From assembly GCA_045616945.1 (NCBI GenBank), contig JAZLHR010000091.1:1-6757 (forward strand): a stretch of 6,757 bases of DNA, given 5' to 3'. This stretch comes from UBA6987 sp045616945. Lineage in GTDB: Bacteria > Bacillota > Clostridia > Lachnospirales > Lachnospiraceae. How positions within the stretch are numbered: the first letter of the stretch is position 1; each line of letters begins with the position of its first letter. Position numbers and translations under genes: made by a program. Below, piece after piece: positions 1-5,583 of the stretch. The notes under the pieces are model-generated. The model made no database searches. It was not told the origin of the DNA and worked only from the letters and a program-made list of their open reading frames with translations.

Positions 1-60
1 GGTTTATTTCACATGCAAAAAATCCTTTGATTTTCCCGATTTTCTCCTGTTTTTTCTCCT

Positions 61-104
61 TTTCCCACACTAAATTCATCGATTTCCCATACTAAATCCA
101 AGCG
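61..104. repeat. Two imperfect 22-bp tandem units (TTTCCCAyACTAAATyCA)
   Basis: Units at 61-82 and 83-104 begin TTTCCCACACTAAATTCA and TTTCCCATACTAAATCCA and abut exactly; they differ at two of the first 18 bases and diverge in the last four. Each contains TCCCAnACTAAA, which is a degenerate match in the opposite orientation to the 12-bp units found at 109-132 and 152-175. A pyrimidine-rich stretch (about 31-66) leads into the block. No open frame or known element is recognised here. The function is unknown. Confidence 0.7.
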
Positions 105-139
105 TTTATCTACTGTGGGATTTACTTTGGGAATTTACG
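100..139 (+). repeat. Left copy of 40-bp inverted repeat
   Basis: The 40 bases from AAGCGTTTATC to GGGAATTTACG are identical to the reverse complement of 6718-6757. The copy overlaps repeat unit A at 109-151. Identity stops on the right after TTTACG (here AAACGG, in the other copy TGCCGA). Leftward the comparison is impossible because the partner reaches the window edge. Confidence 0.9.
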
Positions 140-195
140 AAACGGCTTCTGTCTGCTGTGGGATTGTCTTTGGGAATTTACGAAAACGGCTTCTG
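109..195. repeat. Direct tandem repeat, 43 bp + 44 bp
   Basis: Unit A (109-151) and unit B (152-195) abut with no spacer. They differ by three substitutions (A/G at the fourth base, TA versus GT in the middle) and one inserted A. Each unit starts with a doublet of 12-mers: TCTACTGTGGGA plus TTTACTTTGGGA in A, TCTGCTGTGGGA plus TTGTCTTTGGGA in B. Each then continues with ATTTACGAAA(A)CGGCTTCTG. The block ends 29 bp before the -35 box of the downstream promoter, so it could be a regulatory array, or simply a copy of an interspersed repeat family. Confidence 0.8.
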
Positions 196-224
196 CGTGC
201 AAGCACCGTGAACCGGATTGCAAA

Positions 225-253
225 TTGACTTTTTACCTCTGCCATCCTATAAT
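225..253 (+). promoter_or_regulatory. Sigma-A-type promoter for the deacylase-oxidoreductase unit
   Basis: TTGACT (225-230) and a perfect TATAAT (248-253) are separated by 17 bp. The start of transcription is expected near 260, giving a very short leader of about 20 nt that carries the ribosome binding site AGGAGGTG (268-275), 6 nt after AGGAGG to the ATG at 280. No leader structure or riboswitch fits in that space. The repeat block ends just upstream of the -35 box. Confidence 0.85.
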
Positions 254-279
254 GGCCGGAGGAAAACAGGAGGTGCTTT

Positions 280-843
280 ATGGAAATCAATCCGTTCCGC
301 TTTACGGGACGTCCCGATGAGAAACGCACACCCGAGGAAGAAGCGATCTATGACCGTCTGGACGCGCTGCAGATCCCTTTCGAGCGGGTAGATCACAGTC
401 CGGCCGATACGATGGAGGACTGCCTGCAGATCGAATCCGTGCTCGGCGGAAAGATATGCAAGAATCTCTTTCTCTGCAACCGGCAGCAGACGGAGTTCTA
501 TTTATTGATGATGCAGGGCGAAAAGCCCTTTAAGACCAAATATCTTTCGTCTCAGATCGGCTGCACGCGGCTGTCCTTTGCCGGCCCGGAGCATCTCGCC
601 CGGCTGCTGCATACCGTGCAGGGCTCTGTTTCCGCTCTGGAGCTGCTCTTTGATACGGATACCGAAGTCCGTCTGCTGATCGACAAGCCGCTCATGGAGG
701 ATACCTATATCAGCGGCCATCCCGGTCATTCCACATCTACCGTGCGTCTGCGCCGAGACGATATGCTGGCCTATATCCGCAGTACCGGCCACGAGCCGAC
801 CGTCATCGACCTGCCGGATGAGCCGCTGCCTTCCGATAAATGA
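280..843 (+). CDS. YbaK/ProX-type aminoacyl-tRNA deacylase (prolyl-tRNA trans-editing, PrdX/ProXp-ala-like)
   Basis: This is a predicted free-standing editing enzyme of the cytoplasm, 187 residues long, which hydrolyses misacylated tRNA(Pro) (Ala-tRNA(Pro) in the ProXp-ala/PrdX group, Cys-tRNA(Pro) in YbaK). The single domain covers about residues 18-170. Visible landmarks are the conserved lysine in GGKICKNLFL (K61), LSFAGPEHLARLL (98-110), GSVSALELLFD (115-125, in place of the usual GSVTPFGL) and the GHP motif (146-148) followed by STSTV. The overall pattern and length fit the PrdX/ProXp-ala type better than the shorter E. coli YbaK. The tail after about 172 is acidic and proline-rich. The start is set by AGGAGG 6 nt upstream. 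The oxidoreductase follows after 16 bp, so the two are probably cotranscribed. Family is certain in practice; which amino acid it edits is inference. Confidence 0.9.
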   Translation: MEINPFRFTGRPDEKRTPEEEAIYDRLDALQIPFERVDHSPADTMEDCLQIESVLGGKICKNLFLCNRQQTEFYLLMMQGEKPFKTKYLSSQIGCTRLSFAGPEHLARLLHTVQGSVSALELLFDTDTEVRLLIDKPLMEDTYISGHPGHSTSTVRLRRDDMLAYIRSTGHEPTVIDLPDEPLPSDK

Positions 844-859
844 AATATGAGGTGATAAT

Positions 860-1840
860 ATGCTGAAAACCGCCGTCATCGGCTTAGGTGTCATCGGACA
901 CGTACATATGCAGGTCCTCCGGAACATGGGACATCTCCCCGCTGCCGTCTGCGACAATCAGCCGGAGCGCCTGAAGGAATTTTCCGACATTCCGGGCTAT
1001 ACGGATTACAAACAGATGCTGGATGAAGTGCAGCCCGATCTCATCCATATCTGCACGCCCCACTACCTTCATACGGAAATGATACTGGAGGGACTGCGCC
1101 GCAATATCCATGTTCTGTGCGAAAAGCCCCTCTGCATCCGCACGGAGGACGTTCCTCTCATTCTTGCGGCCGAAAAAGAGTCGCGCGGGCAGCTCGGCAT
1201 CTGCTTTCAAAACCGCTACAAAGCCTGCAACCGTTATGTAAAGGAATATCTGGAAGGAAAAACCGTTCAATCCGGCTGCGGAAGCGTCATCTGGAAGCGC
1301 GGCAGGGATTACTATGCCGCGGATGCATGGCGCGGGAAATGGGCCACCGAGGGCGGCGGCGTCCTGATCAATCAGGCGCTGCATACTCTGGACCTGATGA
1401 TCTGGTACCTCGGAATGCCCGCGGAGATCACCGCTATGACAGGGAATCTGACCCTGCGGGATGAGATCGAAGTCGAAGACAGTGCTCTTCTGCTCTGCCG
1501 GGAAGCCGACGGACGCGGCTTTACCTTTACAGCCACCAACGGCAGCACGCAGGGATACCCCGTAGAGATCACGCTGAAGGCCGACGGACACATCATACAG
1601 ATCTTCAAAGACAAGGTTCTGATCGACGGCGAGCTGAAGGATTTCCGTGCCGGCGGAGCAGCCCTCGGCAAAGAAGATTACGGCAACGGCCACGATCCCC
1701 TCATCCGCGATTTCTATGACTGCTGCGAAACGGGACGGCGCTTCCCCATCGGAGCCGCAGAAGCCCAGAAGGCCGCACTCACCGTACTCGGTGCCTACCG
1801 CAGCCAGGGCAGACCGGAACCGCTGCAGATTTTCGAATAA
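860..1840 (+). CDS. Gfo/Idh/MocA family NAD(P)-dependent oxidoreductase
   Basis: This is a 326-residue protein with the two-domain Gfo/Idh/MocA build. The N-terminal Rossmann fold has the dinucleotide motif GLGVIG (8-13) and a strand ending VCD (30-32), whose acidic residue suggests NAD(H) preference. ICTPHYLH (64-71) and CEKPL (87-91) follow, with K89 as the conserved catalytic lysine. The C-terminal domain has GGGVLINQALHTLDLM (165-180), where H175 and D178 match the usual catalytic HxxD. The family oxidises or reduces sugars, inositols and related polyols; nothing here fixes the substrate. It carries about ten cysteines, unusual but tolerable in an anaerobe. The ribosome binding site GAGGTG (849-854) is 5 nt from the ATG, 16 bp after the deacylase stop. 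A terminator follows at 1885-1917. Confidence 0.9.
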   Translation: MLKTAVIGLGVIGHVHMQVLRNMGHLPAAVCDNQPERLKEFSDIPGYTDYKQMLDEVQPDLIHICTPHYLHTEMILEGLRRNIHVLCEKPLCIRTEDVPLILAAEKESRGQLGICFQNRYKACNRYVKEYLEGKTVQSGCGSVIWKRGRDYYAADAWRGKWATEGGGVLINQALHTLDLMIWYLGMPAEITAMTGNLTLRDEIEVEDSALLLCREADGRGFTFTATNGSTQGYPVEITLKADGHIIQIFKDKVLIDGELKDFRAGGAALGKEDYGNGHDPLIRDFYDCCETGRRFPIGAAEAQKAALTVLGAYRSQGRPEPLQIFE

Positions 1841-1884
1841 GCACGTTTTATCCTATAAGCACTCGCTCATCAGCGATACAGCAC

Positions 1885-1917
1885 AAAAAAGGACGCCTCC
1901 TGCCGGGGACGTCCTTT
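1885..1917. terminator. Bidirectional intrinsic terminator between convergent operons
   Basis: AAAGGACG (1888-1895) pairs with CGTCCTTT (1910-1917), with some further pairing inside the 14-nt loop (CC with GG). On the - strand the stem is followed by six T (complement of 1885-1890), which suits the transketolase operon ending at 1937. On the + strand it is followed by TTTATTTT, which suits the oxidoreductase ending at 1840. It is the only hairpin with T-tails in the 96-bp gap. Confidence 0.85.
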
Positions 1918-1936
1918 ATTTTGCGGGAACAAGGCC

Positions 1937-2884
1937 TTATTTCTTCAGAGAAATGGCCTTCTTGGCCTTCTCTGCCAATACAGCCGCGGTCAGACCGTAG
2001 GCTTCCAGTACCAACGGAGCCTTGCCGCTGCGGCCGAACTCATCGTTCACACCGTGCTTCACAACGGGCACCGGGCAATTTTCAGCCAGGAATTCGGACA
2101 CAGCCGCGCCCAGACCGCCGATGATATTATGCTCTTCGGAGGTAACGATCGCGCCGGTCTCCTTGGCAGCCTTCAGAACGATCTCCTCATCCAGAGGCTT
2201 GATGGTATGCATATCGATCACGCGGGCATCGATGCCTTCTGCGGCCAGAAGCTTTGCGGCTTCCAGAGCGATCTGGACCATCATGCCGTTGGCGATGATC
2301 GTCACATCCCTGCCGTCCTTCAGCAGAGCGCCCTTGCCCAGCTCGAACTGATAGCCGGGGATGTCGCAGGTCACATTTTCCACTGCCAGGCGGCCGAGAC
2401 GCATGTACGCAGGGCCTTCGTAGTTGACGAGAGCCTCGGTAGCGAGCTTCATCTCATTGGCATCGCAGGGGCAGAGAACGGTCATGCCGGGAATAACGCG
2501 CATCAGAGCAAAGTCTTCGATGCACTGGTGGGTGGCGCCGTCTTCACCGACGGACAGACCGCCGTGAGAACCGACGACCTTTACATTCAGGCCGGGATAG
2601 CAAATGGAATTGCGGACCTGTTCCCAGCTGCGGCCGGAAGCAAACATGGCAAAGGTGGAAGTAAAAGGCTTGAAACCGCAGGTAGACATACCGGCGGCAA
2701 CACCCTGCATATCCGCCTCGGCAATACCCATATCGAAAAAGCGCTCGGGGTGCTTGTCCTTGAAGAACTTGGACATGGTAGCGCCGGCAAGGTCAGCGTC
2801 AAAGCAGACGATTTCCGGATATTTATCGGCGAGAGCAGCTAAGGCCTCTCCGTAAGCATTCCTGGTTGCAATCTTCTCTCCCAT
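1937..2884 (-). CDS. Transketolase, C-terminal subunit
   Basis: This 315-residue protein is the pyrimidine-binding (Pyr) plus C-terminal half of transketolase, which transfers two-carbon ketol units between sugar phosphates in the non-oxidative pentose phosphate pathway. The Pyr domain spans about 5-170: DADLAGAT (29-36) and FFDMGIAEADM (49-59), where E56 corresponds to the glutamate that activates thiamine diphosphate. GSHGGLSVGEDGATHQ (105-120) and MRLGR (161-165) follow. The C-terminal domain follows from about 185, with DMHTIKPLD (224-232) and a typical EHNIIGGLG (251-259). It is inactive alone and must pair with the N-terminal subunit encoded 3 bp upstream. The ribosome binding site AAGGAGG (complement of 2893-2899) lies inside the end of that gene, 8 nt from the ATG, so the two are translated together. 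Split transketolases of this kind are common in Firmicutes and archaea. A 1-deoxyxylulose-5-phosphate synthase half is unlikely because those are single long proteins. Confidence 0.93.
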   Translation of the reverse strand: MGEKIATRNAYGEALAALADKYPEIVCFDADLAGATMSKFFKDKHPERFFDMGIAEADMQGVAAGMSTCGFKPFTSTFAMFASGRSWEQVRNSICYPGLNVKVVGSHGGLSVGEDGATHQCIEDFALMRVIPGMTVLCPCDANEMKLATEALVNYEGPAYMRLGRLAVENVTCDIPGYQFELGKGALLKDGRDVTIIANGMMVQIALEAAKLLAAEGIDARVIDMHTIKPLDEEIVLKAAKETGAIVTSEEHNIIGGLGAAVSEFLAENCPVPVVKHGVNDEFGRSGKAPLVLEAYGLTAAVLAEKAKKAISLKK

Positions 2885-2887
2885 GGT

Positions 2888-3733
2888 TCAGGCCTCCTTC
2901 TCAGCTTCCAAAGCGGCAATGGCAGCATCCGCTTCCTGCATGGCAATGGCATATTCGGCATCGTTCGGAGCTTTGCCGTGCCAGCCGACATTGTTCTCCA
3001 TATAGGAAACGCCCTTGCCCTTGACAGTCTTGGCAAGGATCACGGTAGGCTGTCCCTTTACAGCCTTGGCTTCCGCAAAGGCAGCGCGGATGGCATCGAA
3101 ATCATGCCCGTCGATCTTGATGACATGCGCACCGAAGGACTCGAACTTCTTATCAAGCGGTTCCATCGGCATAACATCGGCCGTCTTGCCGTCGATCTGG
3201 AGACCGTTGACATCCACTACAGCGCAGAAATTGTCAAGCTTATACTTGGCAGCGGCAGCCATGGCTTCCCATACCTGACCTTCTTCGATCTCACCGTCGC
3301 CCAGGACCGCATAGGTACGGTAGCTCTGTCCTTTGATCTTCGCAGCCAGAGCCATACCGACAGCTACGGAAATACCCTGTCCCAAAGAACCGGTGGACAT
3401 ATCCACGCCGTTCACATATTTCATTTCCACGTGGCCGGACATATGACCGTCTACACGGCGGAACATCTGCAGATCCTCAACCGGGAAAAATCCACGGAGA
3501 GCAAGCACGGCGTACAGGGTCGGGGAGCAATGACCCTTGGACATAACAAAACGATCGCGGTCCGGATTCTTTGCGTCGGCCGGATTCACATTCATCTCTT
3601 CGTTGTACAGGAACGTAACGATATCCGCACAGGAGAGGGATCCGCCCGGATGACCGGACTGAGCACGATAAACCATAGAAACGGCCTCTTTTCTGGCCTT
3701 GGCTGCCAGAAGTGAGAGCTGGCGATTGTTCAT
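2888..3733 (-). CDS. Transketolase, N-terminal (thiamine diphosphate-binding) subunit
   Basis: This 281-residue protein is the ThDP pyrophosphate-binding half of transketolase. Visible motifs are QSGHPGGSLS (25-34, H28), MSKGHCSPTLYA (64-75, H68), GSLGQGISVAVGMAL (115-129) and GDGEIEEGQVWEA (145-157). The last begins the GDG...N ThDP and metal-binding motif, closed by N176 in VVDVNGLQIDG. WHGKAP (251-256) carries a further active-site histidine. Length fits the family of split N-terminal subunits. It is the first gene of the operon, with ribosome binding site AGGAGG (complement of 3741-3746) 7 nt from the ATG. Its stop is 3 bp before the partner's start, so 1:1 synthesis is expected. The assembled enzyme would work in the cytoplasm, supplying ribose 5-phosphate and erythrose 4-phosphate. 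Confidence 0.94.
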   Translation of the reverse strand: MNNRQLSLLAAKARKEAVSMVYRAQSGHPGGSLSCADIVTFLYNEEMNVNPADAKNPDRDRFVMSKGHCSPTLYAVLALRGFFPVEDLQMFRRVDGHMSGHVEMKYVNGVDMSTGSLGQGISVAVGMALAAKIKGQSYRTYAVLGDGEIEEGQVWEAMAAAAKYKLDNFCAVVDVNGLQIDGKTADVMPMEPLDKKFESFGAHVIKIDGHDFDAIRAAFAEAKAVKGQPTVILAKTVKGKGVSYMENNVGWHGKAPNDAEYAIAMQEADAAIAALEAEKEA

Positions 3734-3752
3734 ATCTCTTCCTCCTACCCGC

Positions 3753-3777
3753 TTTCACCTGCGTGAAAACGTGAAAA
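3753..3777. promoter_or_regulatory. Operator-like GTGAAA half-sites in the transketolase leader
   Basis: A perfect inverted repeat TTTCAC-CTGC-GTGAAA (3753-3768) is followed by another direct GTGAAA (3771-3776). The overlapping TGAAAACGTGAAAA (3764-3777) agrees with the Bacillus cre consensus TGWAANCGNTNWCA except at two positions. It lies roughly +14 to +38 relative to the predicted start, a place where a bound repressor would block transcription. It could equally act as a 6-bp leader hairpin just upstream of the ribosome binding site. Regulation by a CcpA/LacI-type protein is inference. Confidence 0.4.
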
Positions 3778-3797
3778 ATGATGCTGATGCACCCGTC

Positions 3798-3826
3798 ATC
3801 TTACTCTATTCCCGAAAGATAGTCAA
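3798..3826 (-). promoter_or_regulatory. Sigma-A-type promoter of the transketolase operon
   Basis: On the - strand TTGACT (complement of 3821-3826) and TAAGAT (complement of 3798-3803) are 17 bp apart. Transcription is expected to begin near 3791, giving a leader of roughly 58 nt. The leader contains the GTGAAA half-sites described separately and the ribosome binding site. No thiamine-type riboswitch could fit. Confidence 0.7.
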
Positions 3827-3869
3827 TGCAAAATCCGTTTTTTCGCAAAAACCGTGAGATCCCCGCACG

Positions 3870-3908
3870 AAAAAACAGCGCCCCGGTGGCGAGACCGCCG
3901 GAGCGCTG
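3870..3908 (-). terminator. Strong intrinsic terminator of the amino acid ABC transporter operon
   Basis: CAGCGC (3876-3881) pairs with GCGCTG (3903-3908), and CCGGTGG (3883-3889) with CCGCCGG (3895-3901). One C/A mismatch separates the two stems and the loop is CGAGA. Read on the - strand the hairpin is followed by TTTTTT (complement of 3870-3875). It begins 18 bp after the ATPase stop codon and separates this operon from the transketolase promoter. Confidence 0.92.
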
Positions 3909-3926
3909 CGAATACTTCAAAAAACA

Positions 3927-4751
3927 TTACAGGACCTTGGAAAGGAAATCCACGGTACGGGCATTTTTCGGATGATTGAAGAATTCATCCGGCGTGCCCT
4001 GCTCGGAAATGATACCGTCGGAAATGAAGAATACCCGGTCCGCGATTTCTCTGGCGAAGCCCATCTCATGGGTAACGATGATCATCGTCATCCCCTCGTC
4101 GCCGACCTGACGGATCAGATCCAATACCTCACCGACCATTTCGGGGTCCAGTGCGGAAGTAGGCTCGTCGAAGAGCATGACCTTCGGGTTCATCGCCAAA
4201 GCGCGGATGATGGCGATACGCTGCTTCTGACCGCCGGAAAGCGTGGAAGGATAAGCATCTGCTTTATCTTCAAGACCGATACGCTTCAGAAGCCGCATCG
4301 CGTTCTCGCGTGCCGCGAGCCGGATAGACTCCTTGGTTTCATTGATCTCGACATCTTTTCCGAAGAATTTCTTCAGCTTTTTGGCGCGAAGGCGCTTGGT
4401 CTGCAGATGTACCGGGGCCAGCATGATATTTTCCAATACCGTCTTGTTATTGAACAGGTTGAAGGATTGGAACACCATTCCGATGTGCTCACGGTGAACA
4501 TTGATATCAACCCGCATATCCGCAATATCGACGCCTTCGAAATAGATGCAGCCGCCGGTCGGATCCTCCAGGCAGTTCAGACAGCGCAGGAAAGTAGACT
4601 TGCCGCCGCCGGACGGGCCGATCACGGCGATCTTTTCTCCCTCATAGACCTTTTCGGAAATGCCGCGGAGGACCTTGTTCGATCCGAAGCTTTTCTCCAG
4701 GCCCTGGATATCCAGAATGACTTTTCTCTCTTTAGGCATGGACTCGGTCAC
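3927..4751 (-). CDS. Polar amino acid ABC transporter, ATP-binding protein
   Basis: This 274-residue ATPase subunit powers amino acid import on the cytoplasmic face of the membrane. It has every ABC motif: Walker A GPSGGGKST (45-53), Q-loop Q95 in VFQSFNLF, signature LSGGQKQR (171-178), Walker B VMLFDEP (191-197) and H-loop H228 in VTHEMGFAREIADRV. The sequence is of the GlnQ/HisP type. A lysine/arginine-rich insertion at about 118-147, between the Q-loop and the signature, makes it longer than the usual 240-250 residues. The start chosen is GTG at 4751, 10 nt after AAAGGAGG (complement of 4762-4769). An ATG at 4739 (MPKERKV) is possible but lies 22 nt from that site and has no site of its own. 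With the GTG start it overlaps the permease gene by 20 bp, indicating translational coupling. It is the last gene of the operon. Confidence 0.95.
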   Translation of the reverse strand: MTESMPKERKVILDIQGLEKSFGSNKVLRGISEKVYEGEKIAVIGPSGGGKSTFLRCLNCLEDPTGGCIYFEGVDIADMRVDINVHREHIGMVFQSFNLFNNKTVLENIMLAPVHLQTKRLRAKKLKKFFGKDVEINETKESIRLAARENAMRLLKRIGLEDKADAYPSTLSGGQKQRIAIIRALAMNPKVMLFDEPTSALDPEMVGEVLDLIRQVGDEGMTMIIVTHEMGFAREIADRVFFISDGIISEQGTPDEFFNHPKNARTVDFLSKVL

Positions 4752-5445
4752 TGCGTCTGAGCCTCCTTTCCATAATCCTTACGCCGGTGGAAATGATCAG
4801 CACCAGGACCACATAGATCAGGGCCATGATCAGATACGGCACCATATATTCGTAGTTGCCGGTACCGATATAACGGAAAGCCACGCAAAGGTCCGTCGCT
4901 CCCACGAAGCCCACGATAGAGGTTTCCTTGACCAGCGTGATGAACTCATTTCCCAGCGTAGGCAGGATGTTTTTGATTGCCTGCGGGATGACGACCTTCA
5001 TCATCGTCGTCGAAAAGCTGAGGCCGACAGCCCGTCCGGCTTCCATCTGGCCGATATCTACGGAATTGATGCCGCCGCGCATGATCTCGGACACATAAGC
5101 GCCGCTGTTGAGGCCGAAAATGATCACGCAGACATCCAGTGCGGGAATGGAGATCCCCAGCGCGGGAAACAGGACATAATAGCCGAGCAGCAGCTGGACC
5201 ACCATAGGCGTACCGCGGAAGAAGGCAACGTACACATCGCAGATCTTCTGAAATACACGCGTTACTTTTTTATAAGGCGGGATCACCTTGACCGCCGCGA
5301 TAAGGGTGCCGATCACAATACCGATGGCAAGCCCGAGAACCGCAATGATCAGCGTATTCTTGAGACCGCGCAGTACTTCGTGATAACCGCCGTACGTAAC
5401 AAAACTGTCGTAAAATAGTTTCCACCTTACGCCAAAACCACTCAT
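4732..5445 (-). CDS. Polar amino acid ABC transporter, permease protein (HisMQ/GlnP family)
   Basis: This 237-residue inner membrane subunit forms the import channel. Several hydrophobic segments are seen: about 31-52, 82-104, a weaker one at 104-116, 170-190 and 203-222. Typical family sequences include LRGLKNTLIIAVLG (25-38), FFRGTPMVVQLLL (75-87) and the cytoplasmic EAA loop MEAGRAVGLS...IPQAIKNILPTLGNEF (134-168), which docks on the ATPase. Length is normal for the family, and only one permease gene is present, so a homodimeric channel is expected. The ATG at 5445 has only a weak ribosome binding site (GGAAAGG, complement of 5457-5463, 11 nt away). No better start follows before the first membrane segment. 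It is separated from the binding protein gene by a 138-bp hairpin-rich gap and overlaps the ATPase gene. Confidence 0.94.
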   Translation of the reverse strand: MSGFGVRWKLFYDSFVTYGGYHEVLRGLKNTLIIAVLGLAIGIVIGTLIAAVKVIPPYKKVTRVFQKICDVYVAFFRGTPMVVQLLLGYYVLFPALGISIPALDVCVIIFGLNSGAYVSEIMRGGINSVDIGQMEAGRAVGLSFSTTMMKVVIPQAIKNILPTLGNEFITLVKETSIVGFVGATDLCVAFRYIGTGNYEYMVPYLIMALIYVVLVLIISTGVRIMERRLRRSDRVHA

Positions 5446-5472
5446 AAAGTCAAATACCTTTCCACCAAAGAT

Positions 5473-5565
5473 ACCCGTGCAGCCCCTGAGACAAAGGAAC
5501 TGCGCGGGTAAATGTGCTCCGGAGCATCGGCCTCCGGACTGTCGTCATTCTTCCGCAGTGCGGAA
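5473..5565 (-). promoter_or_regulatory. Three successive hairpins between binding protein and permease genes
   Basis: The 138-bp gap contains three inverted repeats: TTCCGCA-G-TGCGGAA (5551-5565), TCCGGAG-7 nt-CTCCGGA (5518-5538), and ACCCGTGCAG pairing with CTGCGCGGGT (5473-5482 with 5500-5509, one mismatch). None is followed by a T-run on the - strand, so they are not classic terminators. In such operons hairpins after the binding-protein gene commonly protect its message and allow more of it than of the membrane proteins. That role here is inferred from position. Confidence 0.55.
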
Positions 5566-5583
5566 AAATCACCTGTTCGTCAA

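Noticed and set aside
61..195. CRISPR-like array
   Set aside because: Units abut without unique spacers, differ in length and orientation, and no cas gene is near.
2054..2842. Long + strand open frame opposite the transketolase C-terminal subunit (similar ones at 3972-4760 and 4660-5418, and on the - strand at 884-1693)
   Set aside because: They lie fully antisense to genes with clear families, have His/Asp- or Ala-rich composition typical of antisense frames, and show no recognisable domain or ribosome binding site.
3734..3797. Thiamine diphosphate riboswitch before transketolase
   Set aside because: The leader of about 58 nt is too short and lacks the conserved THI-box sequence; transketolase uses but does not make the cofactor.
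5551..5565. Terminator after the binding-protein gene
   Set aside because: The palindrome TTCCGCAGTGCGGAA has no T-run on the - strand side, so full termination is unlikely; the A-run beside it lies upstream of the hairpin as a T-run in the transcript.
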